64,000 bases of DNA, from NCBI RefSeq assembly GCF_000223375.1, contig NC_017384.1:558001-622000 (forward strand). The letters are read 5' to 3'. Positions 51,821 to 59,765 of the stretch are shown in pieces; positions within the stretch are counted from its first letter, which is position 1; each line of letters begins with the position of its first letter. The notes under the pieces were generated by a model. That model was not told the DNA's origin, did not search any database, and saw nothing but the letters and a program-made list of their open reading frames with translations. Position numbers and translations under genes: made by a program. This DNA comes from Ketogulonicigenium vulgare WSH-001. Its GTDB lineage: Bacteria > Pseudomonadota > Alphaproteobacteria > Rhodobacterales > Rhodobacteraceae.

Positions 51821-52474
51821 GTGAAAGGGAATGCCGCCATCGCAGAACATGCGCCCGAACCCGTCCGTGAAACCCGTGCCAGCCTTGGCGGGGATCGACC
51901 GGTTTACGGTAGCCGCATTCGCGAGCTACGCAAGAAAAACGGCCTGACGCTGCAACAGCTCTCAGATCGCGCCGGGCTTTCGGTTGGATTTTTGTCACAA
52001 TTGGAGCGGGACAAGGCCGTGCCGTCGCTGCCGTCGCTGCGGTCGCTGGCGCGGCTGGCGCAGGTGCTGCAGGTGGATATCGACCATTTCATTTCGACCC
52101 CGCGGCCCAGCGACAGCCTTAGCCGTGCGGCGGGCCGGGACAGTTTCGGCACCGGTCCCGGCCGCGCGCGATACGAGCGGGTGACGACCGTGATGCCCGG
52201 CAGCAATCTGACCGGCATCATCATCCACATGCCCCCCGGCTGCCGCCTAGAGACGACATCCCACCCCGGCGAGGAGTTCATCCTGATGCTGGAAGGTGAG
52301 ATCGAAGTAACCCTTGGCGATGTGACGATGCGCATGGTCAAGGATGACGCGCTGCATTTCATGGGTGACGTGCCCCATTCCAGCCGCACCATCGGCAAGG
52401 CTGAGGCACGCCTTTTGTGGACAGGCACCGCGCCCAATATTTTTCCAACCGTTCTTTCGGGTCCAACCGAGTAA
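51821..52474 (+). CDS. XRE-cupin transcriptional regulator
   Basis: 217 residues from a GTG at 51821; no better start precedes the HTH. The XRE HTH spans about 30-90 (RIRELRKKNGLTLQQLSDRAG, 32-52, then SQLERDKAVPS). The C-terminal cupin, about 115-205, has PPGCRLETTSHPGEEFILMLEG. Such regulators bind amino acids, polyamines or related ligands in the cupin and control neighbouring uptake genes. It lies between the transporter's two halves (permeases on one side, binding protein 15 bp downstream), so it probably controls the whole transporter. Confidence 0.92.
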   Translation: MKGNAAIAEHAPEPVRETRASLGGDRPVYGSRIRELRKKNGLTLQQLSDRAGLSVGFLSQLERDKAVPSLPSLRSLARLAQVLQVDIDHFISTPRPSDSLSRAAGRDSFGTGPGRARYERVTTVMPGSNLTGIIIHMPPGCRLETTSHPGEEFILMLEGEIEVTLGDVTMRMVKDDALHFMGDVPHSSRTIGKAEARLLWTGTAPNIFPTVLSGPTE

Positions 52475-52489
52475 TAACAGGAGAGGGTT

Positions 52490-54076
52490 ATGAATTTCTT
52501 GAAAACCGGCCTCGCCGTCAGTCTGCTGGCCGTGATGGCCAGCCAGTCTGCCGCCGAAACGCCCGCCAATGCGCTGGTCGTCGCGCAGAATATCGACGAT
52601 ATCGTCACCATCGACCCGGCCTCGGCGTACGAGTTCACCTCGGGCGAATATGTAGCGAATACCTATGACCAGCTGGTGCGCTATGATGCGGTCGACACCA
52701 CCGTTTTGGCCGGTGCGCTGGCCGAAAGCTGGGAGGTTGACGCCGAGGCCAAGGCGATCACCTTTACCCTGCGCGAAGGCGTGACCTTCTCGTCCGGCAA
52801 TCCGGTGACGGGTGCGGATGTGGTGGGCTCGTGGACGCGCGTTCTGACGCTGAACAAAGCGCCCGCTTTCATCCTGACCCAGCTTGGCTGGACGGTCGAT
52901 AATATCGCCGAAATGGTCACCGCCGATGGCAATACTGTCACCGTGCGTTATGCAGGCGATTTCGCACCGGCTTTCGTGCTGAACGTGCTGGCCTCGCGCC
53001 CCGCGTCCATCGTCGATTTCACCACCGCCATGGCGAATGAAGTCGATGGCGATATGGGTCATGCCTGGCTGAACCAGAATTCGGCAGGCTCGGGTCCCTT
53101 CGTGCTGCGCCAGTTCAACCCCGGCCAGATGATCGCGCTGACCGCGAACCCGAATTACTACGCGGGCGCCCCCGCGATGGAACAGGTCATCATCCGCCAC
53201 GTCCCCGAGGCCGCAACCCAGCGTCTAATGCTGGAAACCGGCGATGTGGATATGGCGATGAACCTGACGCCTGACCAGGTTGCCGGCCTCGCGGGCACCG
53301 AGGGCGTCGAGGTCGAGACCTTCCCGCAGGCGGCTGTTCACTGGCTGTCGTTCAACCAAAAGGACGAGGATCTGACCAACCCCGCCGTTTGGGAAGCCGC
53401 CCGCTATCTGGTGGATTACCAAGGCATGGCCGACACGCTGCTGAACGGTCAGATGATCGTGCACCAAGCGTTCTGGCCCACCGGCTATCCGGGCGCGGTC
53501 GAGGATAACCCCTTTACCTATGACCCTGAAAAAGCGGCGCAAATTCTGGCAGACGCCGGCGTCGAGCTGCCGATCCGCGTCACGCTGGATGTGATCAACT
53601 CGAACCCGTTCACCGATATGGCGCAGGCGCTGCAAGCCAGCTTTGCCCAAGCCGGGATCGAATTCGAGATCCTGCCCGGCACCGGCAGCCAAGTGATCAC
53701 CCGCTATCGCGAGCGCTCGCACGAGGCGATGTTGCTGTATTGGGGCCCCGACTTTATGGACCCGCATTCGAACGCCAAGGCTTTCGCCTATAATGCGAAT
53801 AACGACGACGATCACTATGCCTCGACCACCACATGGCGCAACGCATGGATGCCGCCTGCGGAAATGAGCGAGCTGACCATGGCCGCCCTGACCGAGGCTG
53901 ACCCCGAGGCGCGCCTTGATATGTACCGTGATCTGCAGCGTCAGGTGCAGGCGGAATCGCCGATCGTTGTGATGTTCCAAGCCGTCAAACAAGTCGCGAT
54001 GGCCGATAATGTCGAAGGCTTCGTCAACGGCGCATCCTCCGACTACGTCTACTACCGTCTTGTGACAAAAGAATAA
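52490..54076 (+). CDS. Peptide-type ABC transporter substrate-binding protein
   Basis: 528 residues with a Sec signal peptide (FLKTGLAVSLLAVMASQSAA, cut near residue 22). The SBP_bac_5 fold follows: DIVTIDPASAYEFTSGEYVA, then the family motif KAITFTLREGVTFSSGNPVT. AGGAGAGGG lies just before the ATG. It is transcribed with the XRE-cupin gene and serves the permeases and ATPases encoded divergently. Ligands in this family include di- and oligopeptides, nickel and opine-like compounds; the ligand here is undetermined. Confidence 0.93.
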   Translation: MNFLKTGLAVSLLAVMASQSAAETPANALVVAQNIDDIVTIDPASAYEFTSGEYVANTYDQLVRYDAVDTTVLAGALAESWEVDAEAKAITFTLREGVTFSSGNPVTGADVVGSWTRVLTLNKAPAFILTQLGWTVDNIAEMVTADGNTVTVRYAGDFAPAFVLNVLASRPASIVDFTTAMANEVDGDMGHAWLNQNSAGSGPFVLRQFNPGQMIALTANPNYYAGAPAMEQVIIRHVPEAATQRLMLETGDVDMAMNLTPDQVAGLAGTEGVEVETFPQAAVHWLSFNQKDEDLTNPAVWEAARYLVDYQGMADTLLNGQMIVHQAFWPTGYPGAVEDNPFTYDPEKAAQILADAGVELPIRVTLDVINSNPFTDMAQALQASFAQAGIEFEILPGTGSQVITRYRERSHEAMLLYWGPDFMDPHSNAKAFAYNANNDDDHYASTTTWRNAWMPPAEMSELTMAALTEADPEARLDMYRDLQRQVQAESPIVVMFQAVKQVAMADNVEGFVNGASSDYVYYRLVTKE

Positions 54077-54081
54077 TCCAA

Positions 54082-54111
54082 AAAGGCGGGCGGCAATGGT
54101 CGCCCGCCTTT
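54082..54111 (+). terminator. Intrinsic terminator after the peptide-binding protein gene
   Basis: AAAGGCGGGCG and CGCCCGCCTTT form a perfect 11-bp stem with an 8-nt loop. The T-run is three bases. Confidence 0.8.
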
Positions 54112-54165
54112 CCCATTGGGCCAAAACCGCCTATCAACGCTTGAAACCACAGCAAGGGTTAGGCC

Positions 54166-54546
54166 ATGGGATTCTTTGTATTTCTGCACAGCGCGACATC
54201 TTATCTGGGTTTCCTGTGGACCCTGTTCTGGGTCGGCGGGATCTTGTTCGGCGCGGGTGATATTGCGCGCTTCCCCACTATGTATCGCAAATGCATCTAT
54301 CTGCCGATGATGGTGCTGACGGGCCTTTCGGCCGTTTTCGGCATTATCGTGACGCTGTTCGGCCCGTGGCTAATGTGGGTTTTCCCCTGGGTCGGCTTTG
54401 CCGGGATCGCTGTCCACAACATCCTTGGCGCGAAAAGCCGCCGTGCCCTTTATGCCATGCAAACCGGAACCGCGTTGAAATTCGCCGCGATCCAACTGCT
54501 GGTGCTGATCATCGTGCTGATCTTGATGATCTGGAAACCTTTCTAA
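54166..54546 (+). CDS. Small four-helix membrane protein of unknown function
   Basis: 126 residues with four predicted membrane helices (about 10-30, 44-65, 68-88, 104-123) and very little soluble sequence. I do not recognise the family. It begins about 55 bp after a terminator, so it may have its own promoter, and its stop overlaps the convergent creatininase-family gene by 4 bp. There is no signal peptide beyond the first helix and no catalytic motif. Confidence 0.6.
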   Translation: MGFFVFLHSATSYLGFLWTLFWVGGILFGAGDIARFPTMYRKCIYLPMMVLTGLSAVFGIIVTLFGPWLMWVFPWVGFAGIAVHNILGAKSRRALYAMQTGTALKFAAIQLLVLIIVLILMIWKPF

Positions 54547-55295
54547 GGTTCGATGACCGCAATGCCGTGCCGATGCAGGAAAGCTGCAATGATCGGCGCG
54601 GCATTTGCCGCGATGCCCTCGATGAACGCGCGGCCTTTGTTTGCCGTCGCGGGGCGGGGATCGCCGAACACCCCGCTGGGGTTGAAACTGCGCAACTGCA
54701 TCGGCTCGGCCCCAAAGGTCGCCGGAAACGTCGGATAGCTGGGGGCGGCATCCGCCATCCGTACCGCATCCGGCCGCAGCGCCAACATCATCGAGGTTTC
54801 GACCTCATCCGCGTGATAGAAATGCGGCGCGGCAGGGGTGCTGTCGCAGTGTTTCTCTGCCAGCTCGGCAAGGCCCGGATAATCCAGATGCAGGCAGGGC
54901 AGCCCGCCGCCTGCCAGATCGCGCGCCGCCAGCAACATCGGTTCATGATTGCCGAAATGCCCATTCAGCAAGATCAGGCTAGACACCCCCATCTCTTGCA
55001 GGCCCTTGCCGATATCGGTGATCGCCGCGCGCAGCGTGGCGGGCGACAGCGACAGCGTGCCGGGGTAGGCGGCATTGTTCCACGCATCGCCATAAGGCAT
55101 TGCAGGCAGCAGCAGCGCATCAAGCGGATCTGCAATCGCCCGCGCCACACCCAGCGCCAGATCGGCATCCACCGTCAGCGGCAAATGCGCGCCATGTTGT
55201 TCGACCGCGCCCAAAGGCAACACGGCGACAGTCGGTCGCGTGAGGCGGGCCTCGACATCGGTCCACGGCGTAAAGGCGAAATCAAGCGCGGGCAT
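54543..55295 (-). CDS. Creatininase-family amidohydrolase
   Basis: 250 residues. The family metal-site motifs are present: PLGAVEQHGAHLPL with Glu/His, GDAWNN, NGHFGNHE and the later HADEVETSMMLAL. Creatininase-family enzymes hydrolyse cyclic amides or N-formyl groups using two divalent metals, e.g. creatinine or a formamidopyrimidine. It is 3 bp downstream of the cytidine deaminase gene on the same strand, which suggests a nitrogenous base-derived substrate. Confidence 0.9.
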   Translation of the reverse strand: MPALDFAFTPWTDVEARLTRPTVAVLPLGAVEQHGAHLPLTVDADLALGVARAIADPLDALLLPAMPYGDAWNNAAYPGTLSLSPATLRAAITDIGKGLQEMGVSSLILLNGHFGNHEPMLLAARDLAGGGLPCLHLDYPGLAELAEKHCDSTPAAPHFYHADEVETSMMLALRPDAVRMADAAPSYPTFPATFGAEPMQLRSFNPSGVFGDPRPATANKGRAFIEGIAANAAPIIAAFLHRHGIAVIEP

Positions 55296-55298
55296 CTC

Positions 55299-56234
55299 TC
55301 AGTTCCATTCCAAAATCGTCAAAGACGCGTCCGGCGCAACCGCCGCCAGCAGATCGGCACTGGCACGGGCCAGATCGACAACCGCGCCTTTGGGCCGCGC
55401 GAACCATGCACGCGCAATATCGCCATAGCTATGCCCGTGATCCAGCAGCATGATCAGCGCCGCCTGCGCGGGCATGATGGTCGGGTTATAGGCGCAGCTT
55501 TCAATGCTGGTGCCCCAAACTTGGGTGCCATCGCCCAGTTCCAACACCAGCGCCGAGGGGCAGTGGCTATAGGGCACATGCGCGCGATTGCCCGCATGGA
55601 TCAGCAGATCGCGGGCAGGGCCATCGGCCAGCGCCAGATCATGCGCGACATGGCCGGGGATCGCGCCTGCGGTTTCGAGCGCGGCGGGGTTGAACGGAAA
55701 GGGCAGCAGGTCATCCATCACATAGGTGCCGCCGCGCGGGTCGATCAGGCGCAAATCTGGCGCGCTCTCGAATTCCGTCAGGAATTGGCGGCAGTGCCCG
55801 CAGGGATGTGCCGCCGTCAGCGCGATATGTGACAGGCTTTCACCGCGCAAAAAGGCGCGGGTGGTGACAAAACCCTCGCCATGGATCGCCTGTCCCAGAT
55901 GCGCGCCCGGAAATTCGATATTCCCACCGAGTGTCAGCGCACCACTGCCCGCCGCACGCCCGACGGTGCCAACGTGAAAGCCTGAAATCGGCGGCGTCGC
56001 GACTTTTTCCGCATCGGGCAGCAGCAGGAGCATCAATTCCTCGACCCCCGATAGGCCATGGCGGGCGATGACGCTATCTGCGTGATCAGCCGTTATCCGG
56101 CGGCCTTCATGACGCAGATAGGCGTGGTCCGCCAGCGGCGACAGAGCGTCGGCGCGGATGGCGTCTTGGTGGTCCGATAGCTGCAAAAGGCGCGCGGGCA
56201 CATCAGGATTTGCGGGGATACGCGTGGCGAACAT
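55299..56234 (-). CDS. cdd: Two-domain cytidine deaminase (E. coli-type)
   Basis: 311 residues from the ATG at 56234, with AGGAAAGACC upstream; the open frame further up overlaps the divergent gene. The first domain is catalytic: HGE at 118-120 (usually HAE) and zinc Cys145/Cys148 in PCGHC. The second, about 200-311, is a degenerate deaminase copy without the zinc site. This is the homodimeric E. coli-type Cdd, which converts cytidine and deoxycytidine to uridine. It is transcribed with the creatininase-family gene and divergent from the nucleoside operon. Confidence 0.9.
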   Translation of the reverse strand: MFATRIPANPDVPARLLQLSDHQDAIRADALSPLADHAYLRHEGRRITADHADSVIARHGLSGVEELMLLLLPDAEKVATPPISGFHVGTVGRAAGSGALTLGGNIEFPGAHLGQAIHGEGFVTTRAFLRGESLSHIALTAAHPCGHCRQFLTEFESAPDLRLIDPRGGTYVMDDLLPFPFNPAALETAGAIPGHVAHDLALADGPARDLLIHAGNRAHVPYSHCPSALVLELGDGTQVWGTSIESCAYNPTIMPAQAALIMLLDHGHSYGDIARAWFARPKGAVVDLARASADLLAAVAPDASLTILEWN

Positions 56235-56306
56235 GGTCTTTCCTGCCTCTATTTGCGGCGAATGCCAGCCGTGCATGCGTGCCGCCTGTTGTCTGAGTTT
56301 GACATT

Positions 56307-56326
56307 GGCGCAAGGCTGCGCCTTTT
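56307..56326. promoter_or_regulatory. Hairpin with T-run in the cdd/mtaD-like intergenic region
   Basis: GGCGCA and TGCGCC (56307-56322) with loop AGGC are followed by TTTT. It lies just downstream of a TTGACA (56299-56304). It could be a short attenuator on the plus strand or an operator for the divergent pair. Confidence 0.4.
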
Positions 56327-56357
56327 CTATGTAACCCTTTGACGGACTTCGGACAGT

Positions 56358-57698
56358 ATGACCAGTTTTTTGCTGATAAATGCCCATGTTTTGACGGTAG
56401 ATGCCGCAGATACAGCCTATGAAAAGGGCTGGGTCGCGGTCAAAGATGGGCGCATCGCAGGCACCGGCGCGATGGGCTCCGAGCCTGCGGGCTATGCCGA
56501 TATTCGTGACCTGTCGGGCCATCTGGTGATGCCCGGCCTTGTGAATGCGCATACCCATACGCCGATGGTGCTGTTTCGCGGCGTCGCCGAGGGGCAAAGC
56601 CTGCTGACGATGGACGGCTGGTATAATGCCATCCGCGAGCCGGAACTGTCGCTGGTCGCCGAAGATATCCCGCCCGCCGTTGCGCTTTCTTGTGCCGAGA
56701 TGCTGCTCTCCGGCACCACCACCTTTTGCGAGCAATATTTCTTTGCCGAGGAAATCGCCGGTGCCGTCCGGCAGGCAGGCCTGCGCGGCGTCATCGCCTA
56801 TGGCATCGTTCAACTGGGCGATCCCGATGTGGGCAAGCGCGAGCTGGCCCTGGCTGAGGCTTTCCTTGCCGGGCAGCGCTCGCCCGACGGCCGCGTGATT
56901 CCGTGGTTTGGCCCGCATGCCCCCTATGTCGATAATACCGAGGACCTGCTGCGCGCCGAGGTCGAAGTGGCCAACACCTATGGCGCGGGCCTGCATATGC
57001 ATATGGCCGCCGGCCCCGAAGATAATGACATATCGCTAAAGCTATATGGCAAGACAGCCGCTGTAGCCCTTGAAGAAACAGGTTTTTTCAACGGCAGGGT
57101 GCATGTGGCGCACTGCCTTGACCTGTCGGACGAGGATATCGCCGTCTTTGCCCGCGCGCCTGCCGCCTCGGTCGCCTATTGCGCGACGGCGGGCCTGAGG
57201 TCAGGGCGCGAGGGGATCTGCCCCGTTGTCACCTTGCGCGCGGCGGGCGTTCCCGTCGGCATCGGCACCGATAATGTCGCGGCGAATAATTCCTATGATA
57301 TGGTGCAGGAAATGCGCGTCGCGGGCCTTGTCGCCAGCCACCGCGAGGGCGTGGCGCAGGTCATCTCTAGCCGCGATCTGATCCGTATGGCCACGATCGA
57401 GGGCGCAAAGGCGCTGGGTCTGGACCATGAAATCGGCTCGTTGGACATCGGCAAAGCTGCTGATATCATCAGCATCGACATGCGTGGCCCGGGCTGGTCG
57501 CCGACACCGGATGTGGAAACGGCGCTTGTATATTCAGGCTCGGGGCGAGATGTGCAGGATGTATGGGTCGCGGGCGAGGCGCTGGTCGCAAATCGCAAGC
57601 TGGTCCGGACAGATTACGAAACCGTTCGCGCGCAATATGAGGCGACCCATCAGACGTTCTGGGCGCGTGTGCGTGCGGCAAAGACAAAGGCGAATTAA
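56358..57698 (+). CDS. MtaD/TrzN-type amidohydrolase (nucleoside or base deaminase-like)
   Basis: 446 residues. Amidohydrolase subtype III ligands are seen: HTH at His65/His67 (GLVNAHTHTPMVL), His in LHMHMAAG, His in VHVAHCLDL and Asp in GIGTDNVAANN. The usual HCPxSNxKLGSG loop is altered to YCATAGLRSG, so the substrate pocket may differ. Relatives deaminate S-adenosylhomocysteine, methylthioadenosine, guanine or triazines. It heads the nucleoside transporter operon, so a nucleoside or base substrate is most likely. Confidence 0.88.
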   Translation: MTSFLLINAHVLTVDAADTAYEKGWVAVKDGRIAGTGAMGSEPAGYADIRDLSGHLVMPGLVNAHTHTPMVLFRGVAEGQSLLTMDGWYNAIREPELSLVAEDIPPAVALSCAEMLLSGTTTFCEQYFFAEEIAGAVRQAGLRGVIAYGIVQLGDPDVGKRELALAEAFLAGQRSPDGRVIPWFGPHAPYVDNTEDLLRAEVEVANTYGAGLHMHMAAGPEDNDISLKLYGKTAAVALEETGFFNGRVHVAHCLDLSDEDIAVFARAPAASVAYCATAGLRSGREGICPVVTLRAAGVPVGIGTDNVAANNSYDMVQEMRVAGLVASHREGVAQVISSRDLIRMATIEGAKALGLDHEIGSLDIGKAADIISIDMRGPGWSPTPDVETALVYSGSGRDVQDVWVAGEALVANRKLVRTDYETVRAQYEATHQTFWARVRAAKTKAN

Positions 57699-58646
57699 GT
57701 GAGAAACCCTGTTATTTTCGACTCGGACGGTGGTGTTGACGACGCGCAGGCGCTGCAAATGTTGCTGGCGGGCGGCGTTGTGCCGATGGCGATCACCTCG
57801 GTTTTCGGCAATGTCAGCCTGGCGGCTGCGACGCGCAACCTGCTGACCGTGCTGGAAGTCACCGGCCATGGCGGTGTGCCGGTCTATACGGGCGCTGCGG
57901 TGCCGATGGTGCAGCCCGTCATTGATGCGACGCATATCCACGGCGAAGACGGCCTTGGCGGCGCGCCGCGCCCCGCATCGATCCCTGCGCCCGCTGGCGA
58001 TGATGCCGTGACCTTCCTGCGCGAGACCTTCCGCAATAGCGCCGCCAATGGCACCAAGACCGACATCATCATGATCGGCCCGCTGACCAACCTTGCACTG
58101 GCGCTGCGCCTCGAGCCCGCGATCACTGCCGGTATCGGCCGCCTGACCATTATGGGCGCGACGGTTTATGGCCGCGGTAACACCACCCCCGCCGCCGAAT
58201 TCAACATCTGCGCCGACCCCGAGGCGGCTGCCGTTGTCTTCCAGGCGGATATCGACACGATCGTCGTCCCGTGGGAGCCCTGCACCACCCATTTCATCAG
58301 CCGCGACGCGGCCCGCGCCATGATCGCCGCCGAGGCGCCCAGCTTTGTGCGTGATTTCTCGTCCGCGCTGCTGGAACATGCCTGCAAGACCGATGAATTC
58401 TACGGCGGCGACGGCAAGTTCAAATATGTCGATCCCTTTGCGATTGCGGTTTATCTGAACCCAGACCTCGTGATCAAAACCATCAAGGCCTCGGTCGATG
58501 TCTCGCTGGCGCTGGGCATCACGCGCGGCATGACGGTGGTTGATCCCTCGGGCCGCCTTGGCACGCCGATGATCACGCTGGTCGAGACGGGCGATGTGAC
58601 GCAGTTGACCGCCGCTTATAAGGCGTCGATTTCTTATCACGCATAA
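57699..58646 (+). CDS. Nucleoside hydrolase (inosine/uridine-preferring family)
   Basis: 315 residues starting at a GTG on the base after the previous stop, with AAAGGCG upstream. The calcium-binding DSDGGVDDA motif (Asp8, Asp10, Asp14, Asp15) is at the N-terminus, FGNVSLAAATRN follows, and EFNICADPEAA is the nucleoside-binding segment. It cleaves ribonucleosides to base and ribose in the cytoplasm. With the upstream deaminase and downstream importer, it forms a nucleoside salvage or catabolic route. Confidence 0.93.
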   Translation: MRNPVIFDSDGGVDDAQALQMLLAGGVVPMAITSVFGNVSLAAATRNLLTVLEVTGHGGVPVYTGAAVPMVQPVIDATHIHGEDGLGGAPRPASIPAPAGDDAVTFLRETFRNSAANGTKTDIIMIGPLTNLALALRLEPAITAGIGRLTIMGATVYGRGNTTPAAEFNICADPEAAAVVFQADIDTIVVPWEPCTTHFISRDAARAMIAAEAPSFVRDFSSALLEHACKTDEFYGGDGKFKYVDPFAIAVYLNPDLVIKTIKASVDVSLALGITRGMTVVDPSGRLGTPMITLVETGDVTQLTAAYKASISYHA

Positions 58647-58664
58647 CCAACAGGAGATTTTCCC

Positions 58665-59693
58665 ATGTCCATCCTGATCACCCGTCGCGGCTTTGGCGCG
58701 ACGCTGATGGCCAGCACCGCGATTGCCGCTTTTGCAGGCAGCGCAACGGCCCAGGCTGCGACCCGTGTGGCCTTTGTGGTGCACGGCCAGCTTGGTGATA
58801 AAAGCTTCCTCGACTCGGCTGCGGCCGGTCTTGCCCGCGCAGCCGAAAGCCTGCCGGTCGAGACGACCGTGATCGAGCCGGGCAATGACCGCTCGCGCTG
58901 GGAGCCGGCGCTGGCGGATGCGGCTGATCAGGGCTACGACATCATTGTCGTGGGGACATGGGAAATGACCGGTTTCGTGGTCGCGCTGGCACCCGAATTT
59001 CCCGATACCAAATTCATCATCTTTGACGACGCGCCCGATTTCGCGGCCGCCAGCCTGCCCAATGTGCTGGCGATCACCTATCGCACCTCGACCGCGGCTT
59101 TCCTTGCGGGCTATGCGGCGGCCAAGGTCAGCCAAACCGGCAAGATCGGCGAGATTTTCGGTGTCGAAGGCGCGACCATTTTGGAATTCGCGGTCGGCTT
59201 TGAGCAAGGCGCCCGCCATGCCAACCCCGAGGTCGAGCTGATCCGCGCGGTCGCAGGCAGCTTTACCGACCCCGCCAAGGGCAAGGAACTGGCGCTGACC
59301 CAGATCGCGCAGGGCGCGGATGTGATCTTCCCCATCGCGGGCGGCACCGGCATCGGCGCGCTGCAAGCGGCGCGGGACGAGGGCAAACTCGCCGTCGGCG
59401 TCGATAGCGATCAGGCCCTGATTTTCGAGGCGACGGACGAGGCACAGGCGAAAGCCATCTTCACCTCGGTCGAGAAGAAGGTCGGCGACTCGCTTTATCT
59501 GGTGCTGGAGCAGACGCTGGCGGGCACCGCGCCCTATGGCTCGACCATCGTGCTGGGTCTGCAAGACGGCGCGGTCGGCATCTCGAAAAACGCCTATTAC
59601 GAGGCGGTTGTCCCCGCTGATGTGCGCGCCGAGGTGGATGCGCTAGAGGCGCAGATCATCGCCGGCGAGATCACCGTCGAGACGATGATGTAA
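58665..59693 (+). CDS. BMP-family nucleoside-binding protein
   Basis: 342 residues with an N-terminal signal that resembles a Tat sequence (TRRGFGATLM, then a hydrophobic stretch ending near AQA). The BMP/PnrA-like fold follows: AFVVHGQLGDKSFLD, then the AYRTSTAAFLAGYAAAKV-like segment and PIAGGTGIGAL. AGGAG precedes the ATG. BMP proteins bind purine or pyrimidine nucleosides for an RbsA-type ABC importer, which is encoded next. It is probably not a lipoprotein, unlike many Gram-positive homologues. Confidence 0.92.
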   Translation: MSILITRRGFGATLMASTAIAAFAGSATAQAATRVAFVVHGQLGDKSFLDSAAAGLARAAESLPVETTVIEPGNDRSRWEPALADAADQGYDIIVVGTWEMTGFVVALAPEFPDTKFIIFDDAPDFAAASLPNVLAITYRTSTAAFLAGYAAAKVSQTGKIGEIFGVEGATILEFAVGFEQGARHANPEVELIRAVAGSFTDPAKGKELALTQIAQGADVIFPIAGGTGIGALQAARDEGKLAVGVDSDQALIFEATDEAQAKAIFTSVEKKVGDSLYLVLEQTLAGTAPYGSTIVLGLQDGAVGISKNAYYEAVVPADVRAEVDALEAQIIAGEITVETMM

Positions 59694-59704
59694 TAAAGGC
59701 AGAT

Positions 59705-59733
59705 GCGCCCGCGGGGATATCCCTCGCGGGCGC
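59705..59733 (+). terminator. Strong intercistronic hairpin after the nucleoside-binding protein gene
   Basis: GCGCCCGCG-GGG (59705-59716) pairs with CCC-T-CGCGGGCGC (59721-59733), a 12-bp stem with one bulge and loop ATAT. A tandem repeat and the ATPase start follow 30 bp later. Probable mRNA-stabilising or attenuating element. Confidence 0.65.
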
Positions 59734-59736
59734 GCT

Positions 59737-59759
59737 GCGTTTAAGGGTGCGTTTAAGGG
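59737..59759 (+). repeat. Tandem repeat duplicating the ribosome-binding site
   Basis: GCGTTTAAGGG occurs at 59737-59747 and 59749-59759, 12 bp apart. The second copy gives AAGGGA 6 bp before the ATPase ATG at 59766; the first gives a decoy AAGGG. Confidence 0.7.
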
Positions 59760-59765
59760 ACAGAT

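Noticed and set aside
54291-55832. Long plus-strand open frame across the creatininase and cytidine deaminase genes
   Set aside because: It is antisense to two genes with intact metal-site motifs and shows only Arg/Gln-rich composition.
57534-59564. Long minus-strand open frame opposite the nucleoside hydrolase and binding protein
   Set aside because: No domain is visible, and it is antisense to clearly recognisable plus-strand proteins.
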